Source of the DNA: SHZT01 sp945889655
GTDB lineage: Bacteria > Gemmatimonadota > Gemmatimonadetes > Gemmatimonadales > GWC2-71-9
Reading direction: 5' to 3'
DNA length: 5,044 bases
NCBI GenBank assembly: GCA_945889655.1
Contig: CAMDCH010000207.1
Span: 1-5,044, forward strand
Position 1 is the first letter of the stretch, and the number at the start of each line of letters is the position of its first letter. Below the pieces are notes generated by a model. It made no database searches. It was not told the DNA's origin and worked only from the letters and a program-made list of their open reading frames with translations. A program made the translations under genes and the position numbers. Below, piece after piece: positions 1 through 4,866 of this stretch.

Positions 1-759
1 GGTGGCATCCTCACGATCGTGTCGGTCTACCTGCTGATGTCGGGACGGCTCCCGGTCCACTGGCATCGCGGGATGAACTGGAAACCCGACTGGGCCATCA
101 TCCGCGAGCTGTTCCGGTTCGGCCTGCCGACCGGTTTCCATGGCGTCGTGATGAACGTGGCCGGCGTGCTCCTGTTGCGGTTCATCGGATCGCTGCCGGA
201 GAGTGGGCAGGCCCAGGCGGCCTATGCCGTGGGCTACACGGAGCTCTTCTCCTTCATCACGTGGACGTCGGTGGGAATCATGGGCGCCACCGCGGCGGTG
301 GCGGGGCAGAATCTCGGCGCCGGGAAGCCCGACCGCACGGCGAAGGCGGTCCCCATCGCTGCCGGTATCGGATTGTGCATTGCGGTTTCGGTCGGAGTTC
401 TTTTCCTGGCGATTCCGCGCTACCTGCTCGCGATCTTCGGCATGAATGACCCTGAGGCGGTGCGACTTGGGACGCAGCTGCTCGCGTACCTGAGTGTCTC
501 GGGAATCTTCATCACGGTGGCGCTGGCGTATACCGGCGGGCTCCAGGGGACGGGCGATACGAAGAGCCCGTTCTACATCTCGATCGTCTCGCAGGTAGCG
601 ATCCCCATCGGGATATGCACCGCGCTCCAGATGACCCGGGGGCTGACGCCCGCGGGTATCTGGCTCGCGATCGTGCTCGGTCACGCCACGCGCTCCGTCC
701 TGACGGTGCTGCGGTTCCGCCAGGAGAAGTGGCGCAACATCCAGGTCAAGCTCGCCTAG
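1..759 (+). CDS. MATE-family multidrug/cation efflux transporter, C-terminal part (5' end outside window)
   Basis: Inner-membrane antiporter of the MATE (MatE/NorM/DinF) family; the family exports drugs or metabolites in exchange for Na+ or H+. The frame is open from base 1, so the true start lies upstream; 252 residues are visible, roughly the second six-helix half of a protein usually about 450 residues long. Seen in the visible part: GLPTG at residues 41-45 (start of the second MatE repeat), the family hallmark AGQNLGAGKP at 101-110 just after a hydrophobic helix, and LQGTGDTKSPF at 181-191 before another helix. Hydrophobic stretches near 46-63, 81-101, 117-145, 159-180, 190-209 and 218-236 fit alternating membrane segments. 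The C-terminus is short and basic (RFRQEKWRNIQVKLA). The stop TAG (757-759) shares the tetramer CTAG with the stop of the convergent lipoprotein gene, and no terminator is visible between them. Family assignment is firm; substrate cannot be told. Confidence 0.9.
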   Translation, partial: GGILTIVSVYLLMSGRLPVHWHRGMNWKPDWAIIRELFRFGLPTGFHGVVMNVAGVLLLRFIGSLPESGQAQAAYAVGYTELFSFITWTSVGIMGATAAVAGQNLGAGKPDRTAKAVPIAAGIGLCIAVSVGVLFLAIPRYLLAIFGMNDPEAVRLGTQLLAYLSVSGIFITVALAYTGGLQGTGDTKSPFYISIVSQVAIPIGICTALQMTRGLTPAGIWLAIVLGHATRSVLTVLRFRQEKWRNIQVKLA

Positions 760-1154
760 CTGGCGTCGGCTCCCGTCTTCATCACGCGCGATTGCGGGAG
801 TTGCTGCGCCACCTGAAGGTCCACGGTCTCACCCGCATTCACCACCAGCTGCTCGGTGACGTAATCTCCGCCGCCCCCGATGGGGTGGACGAAGATCCGC
901 ACGTCACTCCGGCCGCTGACGTTGACTGCCGGGACGGAGAAGGTCTGGGATTGCCCGGTGGTGACCATGCCGAGGCGCAGGCGCTCGCCGCCCCGCTCGA
1001 GGAAAACGTCCACGTCCTGCTGGTTGTTGTTGGTGATCTTGACCGTGGCGGGTGCGTTGGGATCCACCGTGGCCAATTCCTGGTTCGTTGCACGGCCGCA
1101 GGCACTGAGCGCGAAGAGCGCGATCGCGGCAGCCGGAAAAGCTCCGATTTTCAT
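756..1154 (-). CDS. Small predicted lipoprotein, function unknown
   Basis: A 132-residue protein with a type II signal peptide: basic start (MKIG), hydrophobic core at residues 5-16 and lipobox LSAC with the lipidated Cys at 19, followed by Gly. It should be cut before Cys19 and anchored to a membrane facing the periplasm. The mature part is polar and looks beta-rich: an ITNNNQQDVDVFL stretch (40-52), a RLRLGMV strand (58-64), then SDVRIFVHPIGGGGDYV (82-98) and ETVDLQVAQQL (109-119). This alternation suggests a small beta-sandwich, but I recognise no named family. The ATG at 1154 is supported by a GGGAGG ribosome-binding site ending about four bases upstream and by the signal peptide beginning at once. 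That site lies inside a hairpin (see the leader entry). The gene is convergent with the MATE gene (4-nt overlap) and divergent from the racemase-type enzyme, so it is probably monocistronic. Confidence 0.85.
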   Translation of the reverse strand: MKIGAFPAAAIALFALSACGRATNQELATVDPNAPATVKITNNNQQDVDVFLERGGERLRLGMVTTGQSQTFSVPAVNVSGRSDVRIFVHPIGGGGDYVTEQLVVNAGETVDLQVAQQLPQSRVMKTGADAS

Positions 1155-1157
1155 AGT

Positions 1158-1225
1158 CCCTCCCTTTCACAGGGTTTATCCCCGTGAGAGGGAGAGGGTT
1201 CCACCCAACCCCCAGTCCCCTCTCC
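1158..1225 (-). promoter_or_regulatory. Hairpin leader containing the lipoprotein RBS, with a competing third arm
   Basis: In the lipoprotein transcript the order is arm A (1225-1218, GGAGAGGG), arm B (1198-1180) and arm C (1174-1158, carrying the GGGAGG ribosome-binding site). B and C can form 16 base pairs with one C/A mismatch, one G-U pair, a 2-nt bulge and a 5-nt loop (1175-1179), which would bury the ribosome-binding site. The first eight bases of B (1198-1191, CCCTCTCC) are an exact complement of A, so A-B pairing would open part of the B-C stem. The pairing is seen in the sequence; a regulatory role is inference. The arms are purine/pyrimidine-rich, so chance or a generic intergenic palindrome remains possible. 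No clear promoter was found upstream of arm A. Confidence 0.45.
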
Positions 1226-1311
1226 GGACGTGGACACCGCAAGCCACGACTCGTAGGTTCGGTGAACCGCGCTCAACACCGGACCCACCCCAGGAACCAA
1301 GAGGACTGATC

Positions 1312-2424
1312 GTGACGCGCGTTGCCCGGGTCGATGTCTTCAACTTCACGCTGACATACGTCCACGGCCGTTATGTGATGTCCGGCGGCCGAGTCATTGA
1401 TTCGCTGGACTCCACGATCGTGCGGGTCACGACCGACACCGGGATTGCGGGCTGGGGAGAAGTCTGCCCGCTGGGGACCACGTACCTGGCCTCGCACGCG
1501 GGCGGTGCCCGGGCGGCGTTGGCGCTGCTGGCGCCCGCGGTGGTGGGACTCGATCCCACCAACCTGGCTGCCGTGAACCAGGCCATGGACGCCGCGCTCG
1601 CGGGACACGAGTACGCCAAGAGCCCCATCGACGTCGCCTGCTGGGACATCCTTGGCCGCACCATCGGTACCAGCGTCACCACCCTGCTGGGCGGCTTGCG
1701 GCAGGCCCGCTTCCCGCTCTACATGGCCGTCCCGCTTGGCTCGCCCCAGGCAATGACCGACTACGTGCTGGCCCGGCGGGACGAGGGCATTCACCGGTTC
1801 CAGCTCAAGATCGGCGGCGATCCCGCGGTGGATGCCCTCCGCGCCCGCCAGGTCGTGGCCGCCACCGGGGACGACGACCTGGTGGTGGCGGATGCCAACT
1901 GTGGCTGGCGCCTGAACGACGCCATCACCGCCGCGCGCCTCATGGAGGACCTGCCACGTCTCTACTTCGAGCAGCCGTGCCCCACCATGGAGGAATGCAT
2001 CGAGGTCCGGAAACACACCACGCTGCCCATGGTGTACGACGAAGTGGTCCACGATGTCCCCACCCTGCTCCGCGCCGTGCGCGAAGGCGGCGCCGGGGCC
2101 TTCAATCTCAAGGTGTCCAAGGTGGGCGGACTCACCAAGGCCAAGCTGCTGCGTGACCTGGCCCAGGAGCTGGGTGTCCAGGTGACCATCGAGGACACCT
2201 GGGGAGGGGACATCGTCTCGGCTACCTCGGCGCATCTCGCGGCCAGCACACGACCGGAGGCGCTGCTGACCGTGTCGTTCATGAATGACTGGACCAATGA
2301 ACACGTGGCGGGCTATCAGCCACGCAGCGTCAGGGGATTCGGGTCGGCGCCCACCGGCCCCGGGCTGGGGATCGAGGTGGATACGAAAGTGCTGGGGAAA
2401 CCGATGGTGACGGCGGGGAACTAA
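1312..2424 (+). CDS. Mandelate racemase/muconate lactonizing enzyme family protein (enolase superfamily)
   Basis: Cytoplasmic Mg2+-dependent enzyme of 370 residues, the normal full length. The family abstracts a proton next to a carboxylate and then racemises, epimerises, cycloisomerises or dehydrates the substrate. The N-terminal capping domain (about 1-125) contains VRVTTDTGIAGWGE (37-50). The barrel carries the catalytic set: Lys166 in QLKIG (164-168), Asp194 and Asn196 in DANCGW (194-199), Glu220 in YFEQP, Asp243-Glu244 in YDE, and Lys267 in NLKVSKVGG (265-273). Two opposed lysines are typical of 1,1-proton-transfer racemases and epimerases. The first motif is Q-x-K rather than K-x-K. Together with QPCPTMEE and EDTWGGD this reminds me of the cis-3-hydroxyproline dehydratase/hydroxyproline-betaine epimerase group, but that is recall, not proof. 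The GTG start at 1312 is chosen because GAGGA (1301-1305) sits six bases upstream and homology begins at once (TRVARVDVF). It is the only gene of its strand here, so substrate context is lacking. Confidence 0.92.
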   Translation: MTRVARVDVFNFTLTYVHGRYVMSGGRVIDSLDSTIVRVTTDTGIAGWGEVCPLGTTYLASHAGGARAALALLAPAVVGLDPTNLAAVNQAMDAALAGHEYAKSPIDVACWDILGRTIGTSVTTLLGGLRQARFPLYMAVPLGSPQAMTDYVLARRDEGIHRFQLKIGGDPAVDALRARQVVAATGDDDLVVADANCGWRLNDAITAARLMEDLPRLYFEQPCPTMEECIEVRKHTTLPMVYDEVVHDVPTLLRAVREGGAGAFNLKVSKVGGLTKAKLLRDLAQELGVQVTIEDTWGGDIVSATSAHLAASTRPEALLTVSFMNDWTNEHVAGYQPRSVRGFGSAPTGPGLGIEVDTKVLGKPMVTAGN

Positions 2425-2432
2425 CGCGCTTA

Positions 2433-2442
2433 TAGACAGCAG
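2433..2442 (+). repeat. Left copy of 10-bp inverted repeat flanking hicBA
   Basis: TAGACAGCAG lies in the 20-nt gap between the racemase-type gene's stop (2422-2424) and the hicA stop (2445-2447). The exact reverse complement occurs at 2894-2903, so both copies read inward toward hicBA. Read on the minus strand, this end (CTGCTGTCTATAAG followed three bases later by GTTAGTT) also resembles the last arm of an attC site, although GTTAGTT departs from GTTRRRY at one base. Confidence 0.5.
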
Positions 2443-2444
2443 CC

Positions 2445-2657
2445 TTAGAGAAGCTTGCGAAACTCGTCTGTGGTCAGCCCAGCATCGCGGACAATACCGC
2501 CCATCGTGAACGCATTCACGGGATCATGACGAGGAATGGTAAGGATCCGGGCGCCATCGGTCATAACGATGTGCTTAGCTTGGCGAGCGATTCGGAATCC
2601 AGCTTTTTCGAGGGCCCGAACGGCGTCCAGGTGGTTAACACCGGGAACCTTGGGCAC
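2445..2657 (-). CDS. hicA: HicA-family toxin (mRNA interferase) of a type II toxin-antitoxin system
   Basis: A 70-residue protein with the double-stranded-RNA-binding-like fold of HicA/YcfA toxins, which cleave mRNA unless bound by HicB. Family landmarks are in order: MPKVPGVNHLDAVRALEKAGF (1-21), RQAKHIVM (25-32) with the expected catalytic His at 29, the IPRH strand (41-44), then MGGIVRDAGLTTDEFRKLL (52-70). The residue before the active His is Lys28, where Ser is more usual. The GTG start is chosen because the family begins at MPK-P and the antitoxin stop lies only three bases upstream; no good ribosome-binding site precedes it, so translation is probably coupled to hicB. Base composition is lower than the neighbours: 58% GC in 2461-2520 against 75% in 1801-1860 of the upstream enzyme gene. 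That fits a mobile or acquired module. Confidence 0.9.
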   Translation of the reverse strand: MPKVPGVNHLDAVRALEKAGFRIARQAKHIVMTDGARILTIPRHDPVNAFTMGGIVRDAGLTTDEFRKLL

Positions 2658-2660
2658 CGG

Positions 2661-2855
2661 TTACGCGACGTCGACTTCGCGAATCACCGCACCCTTCAGG
2701 AGATCTTCGCGGACTGAGAGATACTCACTGATAGCGTGCCGAATGTTCTCGGTGGCCTCAGCCTCGGTTTCGCCTTGGGACCAACAGCCGGGCAAGCCCG
2801 GCACCCAGGCGCTGAAACCGTCATCGGTCTTCTGGAGTGCAATCTTGTACTTCAT
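2661..2855 (-). CDS. hicB: HicB-family antitoxin, short form
   Basis: A 64-residue antitoxin that should bind and mask the HicA toxin encoded directly downstream. It shows the partial RNase H-like HicB core: MKYKIALQKTDDGFSAWVPGLPGCWSQGET (1-30), with the diagnostic P-x-LPGC-x-x-GET signature at 19-30, then the helix EAEATENIRHAISEYL (31-46). It ends soon after the core, so the C-terminal helix-turn-helix or ribbon-helix-helix DNA-binding domain found in longer HicB proteins is absent; self-repression by the usual route is therefore not evident. The ATG at 2855 has a GGGAGG ribosome-binding site (2862-2867) six bases upstream and a near-consensus promoter just beyond. Gene order is antitoxin then toxin. 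The TAA stop is followed by CCG and the toxin's GTG in the same reading frame. Confidence 0.92.
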   Translation of the reverse strand: MKYKIALQKTDDGFSAWVPGLPGCWSQGETEAEATENIRHAISEYLSVREDLLKGAVIREVDVA

Positions 2856-2873
2856 CGGAGCCCTCCCAATCTC

Positions 2874-2903
2874 ATTATACCCCCGTCCTACTCCTGCTGT
2901 CTA
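2874..2903 (-). promoter_or_regulatory. Sigma70-type promoter of hicBA
   Basis: On the minus strand a perfect TATAAT (2879-2874) lies 18 bp from TAGACA (2903-2898), which matches the -35 consensus TTGACA at five of six bases. Transcription should start near 2867, giving a leader of only about 12-14 nt with the GGGAGG site at or near its very 5' end. The -35 hexamer lies within the right copy of the 10-bp inverted repeat and overlaps the end of the attC-like site, so the module carries its promoter with it. Confidence 0.75.
2894..2903 (-). repeat. Right copy of 10-bp inverted repeat flanking hicBA
   Basis: CTGCTGTCTA on the plus strand is the exact reverse complement of the left copy at 2433-2442. 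A direct, one-mismatch relative, CTGCTGTCCAAC (against CTGCTGTCTAAC at 2894-2905), occurs 64 bp further on at 2958-2969. The repeat overlaps the hicBA -35 box and the outermost core of the attC-like site. Confidence 0.5.
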
Positions 2904-2981
2904 ACGGAGTTGAGCAGAACGAGCAAGAGAAACGAGACGAACGTCATACGCTGGATGCTGCTGTCCAACCAGTAGTTGGGT
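2899..2981 (-). repeat. Integron attC-like compound site beside hicBA
   Basis: Read on the minus strand, the 83 bp begin with ACCCAAC (2981-2975) and end with GTTAGAC (2905-2899), matching the attC outer cores RYYYAAC and GTTRRRY. Inside are a second pair of fitting cores: GTTGGAC (2969-2963), exactly 5 bp after the first, and GCTCAAC (2915-2909), 3 bp before the last. The inner arms pair: AGCAG (2962-2958) with CTGCT (2917-2913), and GTTG (2969-2966) with CAAC (2912-2909). The first inner arm has three extra bases (GAC), which recalls the unpaired bases of the attC L'' arm and is why this strand is preferred. The 40-nt centre pairs poorly and one spacer is 3 rather than 5 bp. No integron integrase is in the window. 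An alternative for part of it is a weak plus-strand terminator: a 9-bp stem (2961-2983) followed by TTTT. Confidence 0.4.
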
Positions 2982-3007
2982 AGTTTTGCATGAATCCCTC
3001 CGAGAAC

Positions 3008-3055
3008 CTGCGTGTTGCAGTCTAGTGCGCGGCAAGGAGAGACCGCAACGCGCAG
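3008..3055. repeat. Palindrome with 16-bp stem and 16-nt loop
   Basis: Left arm 3008-3023 and right arm 3040-3055 pair at 14 Watson-Crick positions, one T-G (3013/3050) and one A-C mismatch (3019/3044), around a 16-nt loop (3024-3039). No T-tract follows on either strand, so it is not a standard terminator. It could be a structured RNA, a protein-binding palindrome or a remnant of a repeat family; nothing else identifies it. Confidence 0.55.
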
Positions 3056-3220
3056 CCAAGGGTCTGCTGGAGCGTACTGAAGAGTAAGCCACTAAGATGG
3101 TGCCGTGAACAAGCGCTCGACTCCGCTCGGCATGCCGGTGTGGCTGGTCGTCTCGCCGGCGTGGTTCGGTCCCGCCGTTCTCGCTGGAATAAGGGCGGTC
3201 AGGACCCGTCGGCTTTCCTT

Positions 3221-3227
3221 AGGAGGT
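3221..3227 (+). promoter_or_regulatory. Strong ribosome-binding site of the VOC gene
   Basis: AGGAGGT is a near-perfect anti-16S match, seven bases before the ATG at 3235. It fixes this start over the out-of-frame GTG at 3105 and marks the beginning of the two-gene operon. Confidence 0.85.
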
Positions 3228-3234
3228 CCCCACG

Positions 3235-3648
3235 ATGACACGCCCCGAGATTTCTGCGATCTCACCGTGCTTTATCGTCAGGCACGTGCCGACAGCGCTG
3301 GCGTTTTACCGGGACCGGCTTGGTTTCGAGGTCACATTCGAGGGGCCTGAGCCCAACGACATCTTCTTCGGCATCGTTTCCAGGGGCGGTGCGCAGATAC
3401 TGCTCAAGGCCGTCGGTGTGGATCCCGTCCCGAACTACACGCGAGACATCAAGCAGGGCATCATGCGCTGGGACGCGTTTGTCTACGTTCCCGATCCGGA
3501 CGCGCTGGCCGCGGAATTTGCTTCGCGCAACGTCGAGTTGTTCGCGGCGCTGAAGGACACCCACGACGGTCTGCGCGGTTTCGACTTGAAGGACGCGGAC
3601 GGGTACCTGCTGTTTTTTGGTCGTCCAATCAGTGAGGGCAAGACATGA
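3235..3648 (+). CDS. VOC-family protein (glyoxalase/bleomycin-resistance fold)
   Basis: A 137-residue cytoplasmic protein of the vicinal-oxygen-chelate superfamily, which includes glyoxalase I, dioxygenases and drug-binding resistance proteins. Two beta-alpha-beta-beta-beta modules are visible: PCFIVRHVPTALAFYRDRLGF (11-31) leading to FFGIVSRGGAQILLK (44-58), and WDAFVYVPDPDALAAEF (79-95) leading to GFDLKDADGYLLFFGRP (115-131). FYRDRLGF is the family signature. The usual metal ligands are not obvious: the first strand has Pro-Cys where His, Gln or Glu is common, and the last strand reads YLLFFG where a Glu is expected. A binding (bleomycin-resistance-like) role is therefore more likely than metal catalysis, by inference. 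Its TGA overlaps the ATG of the next gene (ATGA, 3645-3648), so the two are translationally coupled. Substrate unknown. Confidence 0.85.
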   Translation: MTRPEISAISPCFIVRHVPTALAFYRDRLGFEVTFEGPEPNDIFFGIVSRGGAQILLKAVGVDPVPNYTRDIKQGIMRWDAFVYVPDPDALAAEFASRNVELFAALKDTHDGLRGFDLKDADGYLLFFGRPISEGKT

Positions 3649-4796
3649 CCACCACGCCTGCTGCTGGTTCCCGGATCAACTCCATCGACATCATCCGCGG
3701 CGCGGTCATGGTCCTCATGGCCATCGACCACGTGCGGGTGTACGCGGGCGTTCCCGCGGGAGGTCCCCCGGCCGGGGTCTTCTTCACGCGGTGGGTAACG
3801 CACTTCTGTGCGCCCGCGTTCGTGTTCCTGGCGGGCACGAGCGCATTTCTGTCCGGGCAACGCCGCACGTCAACCGAGCTGTCGAAATACCTGCTGACCC
3901 GCGGGGCATGGCTCGTCCTGCTCGAGCTGACGGTCATCAGGTTTTTCTGGACGTTCAATGTCGACTGGGCGAACCACATGCTGGCGGGGGTCATCTGGAT
4001 GCTCGGCTGGTGCATGATCCTGATGGCGGGGCTCGTGCGGATGCCCGTGCGGACCGTCGGGATCGTCGGCCTCGTCATCATCTTCGCGCAGCAGCTCGTA
4101 CGTCTCGCGTGGGGTGCCGTGCCCGAGTCAGCGCAATCGTCGCTCGGCTGGCTGTTCCAGATTCTCTACCAGACGGGCAACGCGGACCTGAGCCCACTGG
4201 CCGTCCTGTACTGTCTCGTTCCGTGGATCGGCGTGATGGCGGCAGGATATGGCTTCGGCGCGATCCTGCTGATGGAAAAAGGGCGCCGCAATCGCCTTTG
4301 CCTGCGCATCGGGCTATCGGCGACCGCGCTGTATCTCGTGGTCGCGACCGCCATTGCCCTCGGTCAACCCGCGCAGGAAGGCGCGCCGCCATTGCTGTTC
4401 CGGATCCTCGGCCAGCAGAAATACCCGGCATCGCAACTCTACCTGATGATGACCCTCGGCCCCACGATCGCGCTCATTCCGGTGCTGGAGCGCGCGCGCG
4501 GCTGGCTCGCTGACGCCCTGGCGGTAGTCGGGCGCGTGCCGTTTTTCTACTACCTGCTGCACATCCCGCTGATTCACCTGCTGGCGATTGCGGTGTCTGT
4601 CATACGGACGGGGGCGGTGTCGCCGTGGCTGTTCGGCAACCACCCACTCGCGCCGGGGCCCGCGCCGGATGGGTATCGCTGGAGCCTGGGGCTGCTGTAC
4701 CTGGTGTGGTTGATAGCGGTGGTGATGCTGTACGGTGCTTCGAGCTGGTATGCGAAACGGCGGGCAAGCCTCGGATGGGTTGGACGGTACCTCTAG
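3645..4796 (+). CDS. DUF1624/HGSNAT-like multi-pass membrane acyltransferase
   Basis: A 383-residue integral membrane protein. It opens with the family signature RINSIDIIRGAVMVLMAIDHVR (10-31). His29 in the DH pair occupies the place of the histidine implicated in acyl transfer in heparan-alpha-glucosaminide N-acetyltransferase relatives. FCAPAFVFLAGTSAFL (54-69) follows, then repeated hydrophobic segments near 87-102, 113-129, 137-152, 183-210, 222-240, 264-281, 299-320 and 347-363, and the closing motif GRVPFFYYLLHIPLIHLLA (296-314). The family is thought to move acyl groups across the membrane onto sugars or envelope components; the acceptor here is unknown. Length is normal for the bacterial form. 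The start is set by the ATGA overlap with the VOC gene and GAGGG about eight bases upstream. The stop TAG (4794-4796) is the first triplet of the octamer array. Confidence 0.85.
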   Translation: MTTTPAAGSRINSIDIIRGAVMVLMAIDHVRVYAGVPAGGPPAGVFFTRWVTHFCAPAFVFLAGTSAFLSGQRRTSTELSKYLLTRGAWLVLLELTVIRFFWTFNVDWANHMLAGVIWMLGWCMILMAGLVRMPVRTVGIVGLVIIFAQQLVRLAWGAVPESAQSSLGWLFQILYQTGNADLSPLAVLYCLVPWIGVMAAGYGFGAILLMEKGRRNRLCLRIGLSATALYLVVATAIALGQPAQEGAPPLLFRILGQQKYPASQLYLMMTLGPTIALIPVLERARGWLADALAVVGRVPFFYYLLHIPLIHLLAIAVSVIRTGAVSPWLFGNHPLAPGPAPDGYRWSLGLLYLVWLIAVVMLYGASSWYAKRRASLGWVGRYL

Positions 4797-4866
4797 ACGG
4801 TTAGACGGTTAGACGGTTAGACGGTTGCTCTTGAACCGTCTACCCGCCTACCCGCCTACCCGCCTA
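4794..4866. repeat. Inverted tandem octamer array filling the gap between two convergent stops
   Basis: Four perfect direct copies of TAGACGGT (4794-4825) are followed by a 9-nt spacer (4826-4834) and four octamers in the opposite sense: ACCGTCTA (4835-4842), then CCCGCCTA three times (4843-4866). The innermost arms form a perfect 9-bp stem with a 7-nt loop (4818-4842). The outer three right-hand units differ from an exact complement at two of eight bases, and one of those becomes a G-U pair in minus-strand RNA, so a long imperfect hairpin is possible. The DUF1624 gene's TAG stop is the first triplet on the plus strand, and the opposing gene's TAG is the first triplet on the minus strand. A bidirectional terminator role is likely by position, though there is no T-tract. 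Confidence 0.9.

Larger units (their letters stand above)
2856..3234. other. 379-bp gene-free stretch between hicB and the VOC gene
   Basis: From left to right it holds the hicBA promoter and ribosome-binding site (2862-2903), the attC-like compound site (2899-2981), a 16-bp-stem palindrome (3008-3055), and the ribosome-binding site of the VOC gene (AGGAGGT, 3221-3227). I see no coding sequence I believe in, no tRNA and no rRNA. GC is low at the left end (55% in 2881-2940) and rises toward the VOC gene. No convincing promoter for the VOC operon was found; TAAGAT at 3093-3098 lacks a matching -35 box. Confidence 0.7.

Noticed and set aside
880..1311. An upstream ATG extending the racemase-type gene by 144 codons
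   Set aside because: The extension runs antisense through the lipoprotein gene and its leader and has no enzyme-like sequence. The GTG at 1312 has a good ribosome-binding site, and the family N-terminus begins there.
1273..2304. A 343-codon minus-strand open frame opposite the racemase-type gene
   Set aside because: It is an antisense shadow caused by high GC; the plus-strand product has every catalytic motif, and the minus product is low-complexity and resembles no family.
2433..2903. Insertion sequence around hicBA
   Set aside because: Inverted repeats are present but there is no transposase and no room for one; no clear target-site duplication was seen beyond a 6-bp match that overlaps the repeat itself.
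2961..2987. Rho-independent terminator on the plus strand
   Set aside because: A 9-bp stem plus TTTT exists, but two pairs are wobble, the T-run is short, and no plus-strand gene ends nearby. The same bases are better explained as one half of the attC-like site.
3070..3098. Promoter for the VOC operon with TAAGAT as -10
   Set aside because: TAAGAT matches only four of six bases, and nothing like TTGACA lies 16-18 bp upstream.
3105..3350. An 81-codon frame before and into the VOC gene
   Set aside because: No ribosome-binding site at its GTG, no recognisable domain, and it runs out of frame into the VOC coding region, which has a near-perfect ribosome-binding site of its own.
3617..4513. A 298-codon plus-strand frame overlapping the DUF1624 gene
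   Set aside because: Arg/Ala/Pro/His-rich shadow frame without hydrophobic pattern; the overlapping frame encodes a clear multi-pass membrane protein.
4794..4866. CRISPR-like reading of the octamer array
   Set aside because: Units are 8 bp with no spacers and the second half is inverted; this is a tandem palindrome, not a repeat-spacer array.
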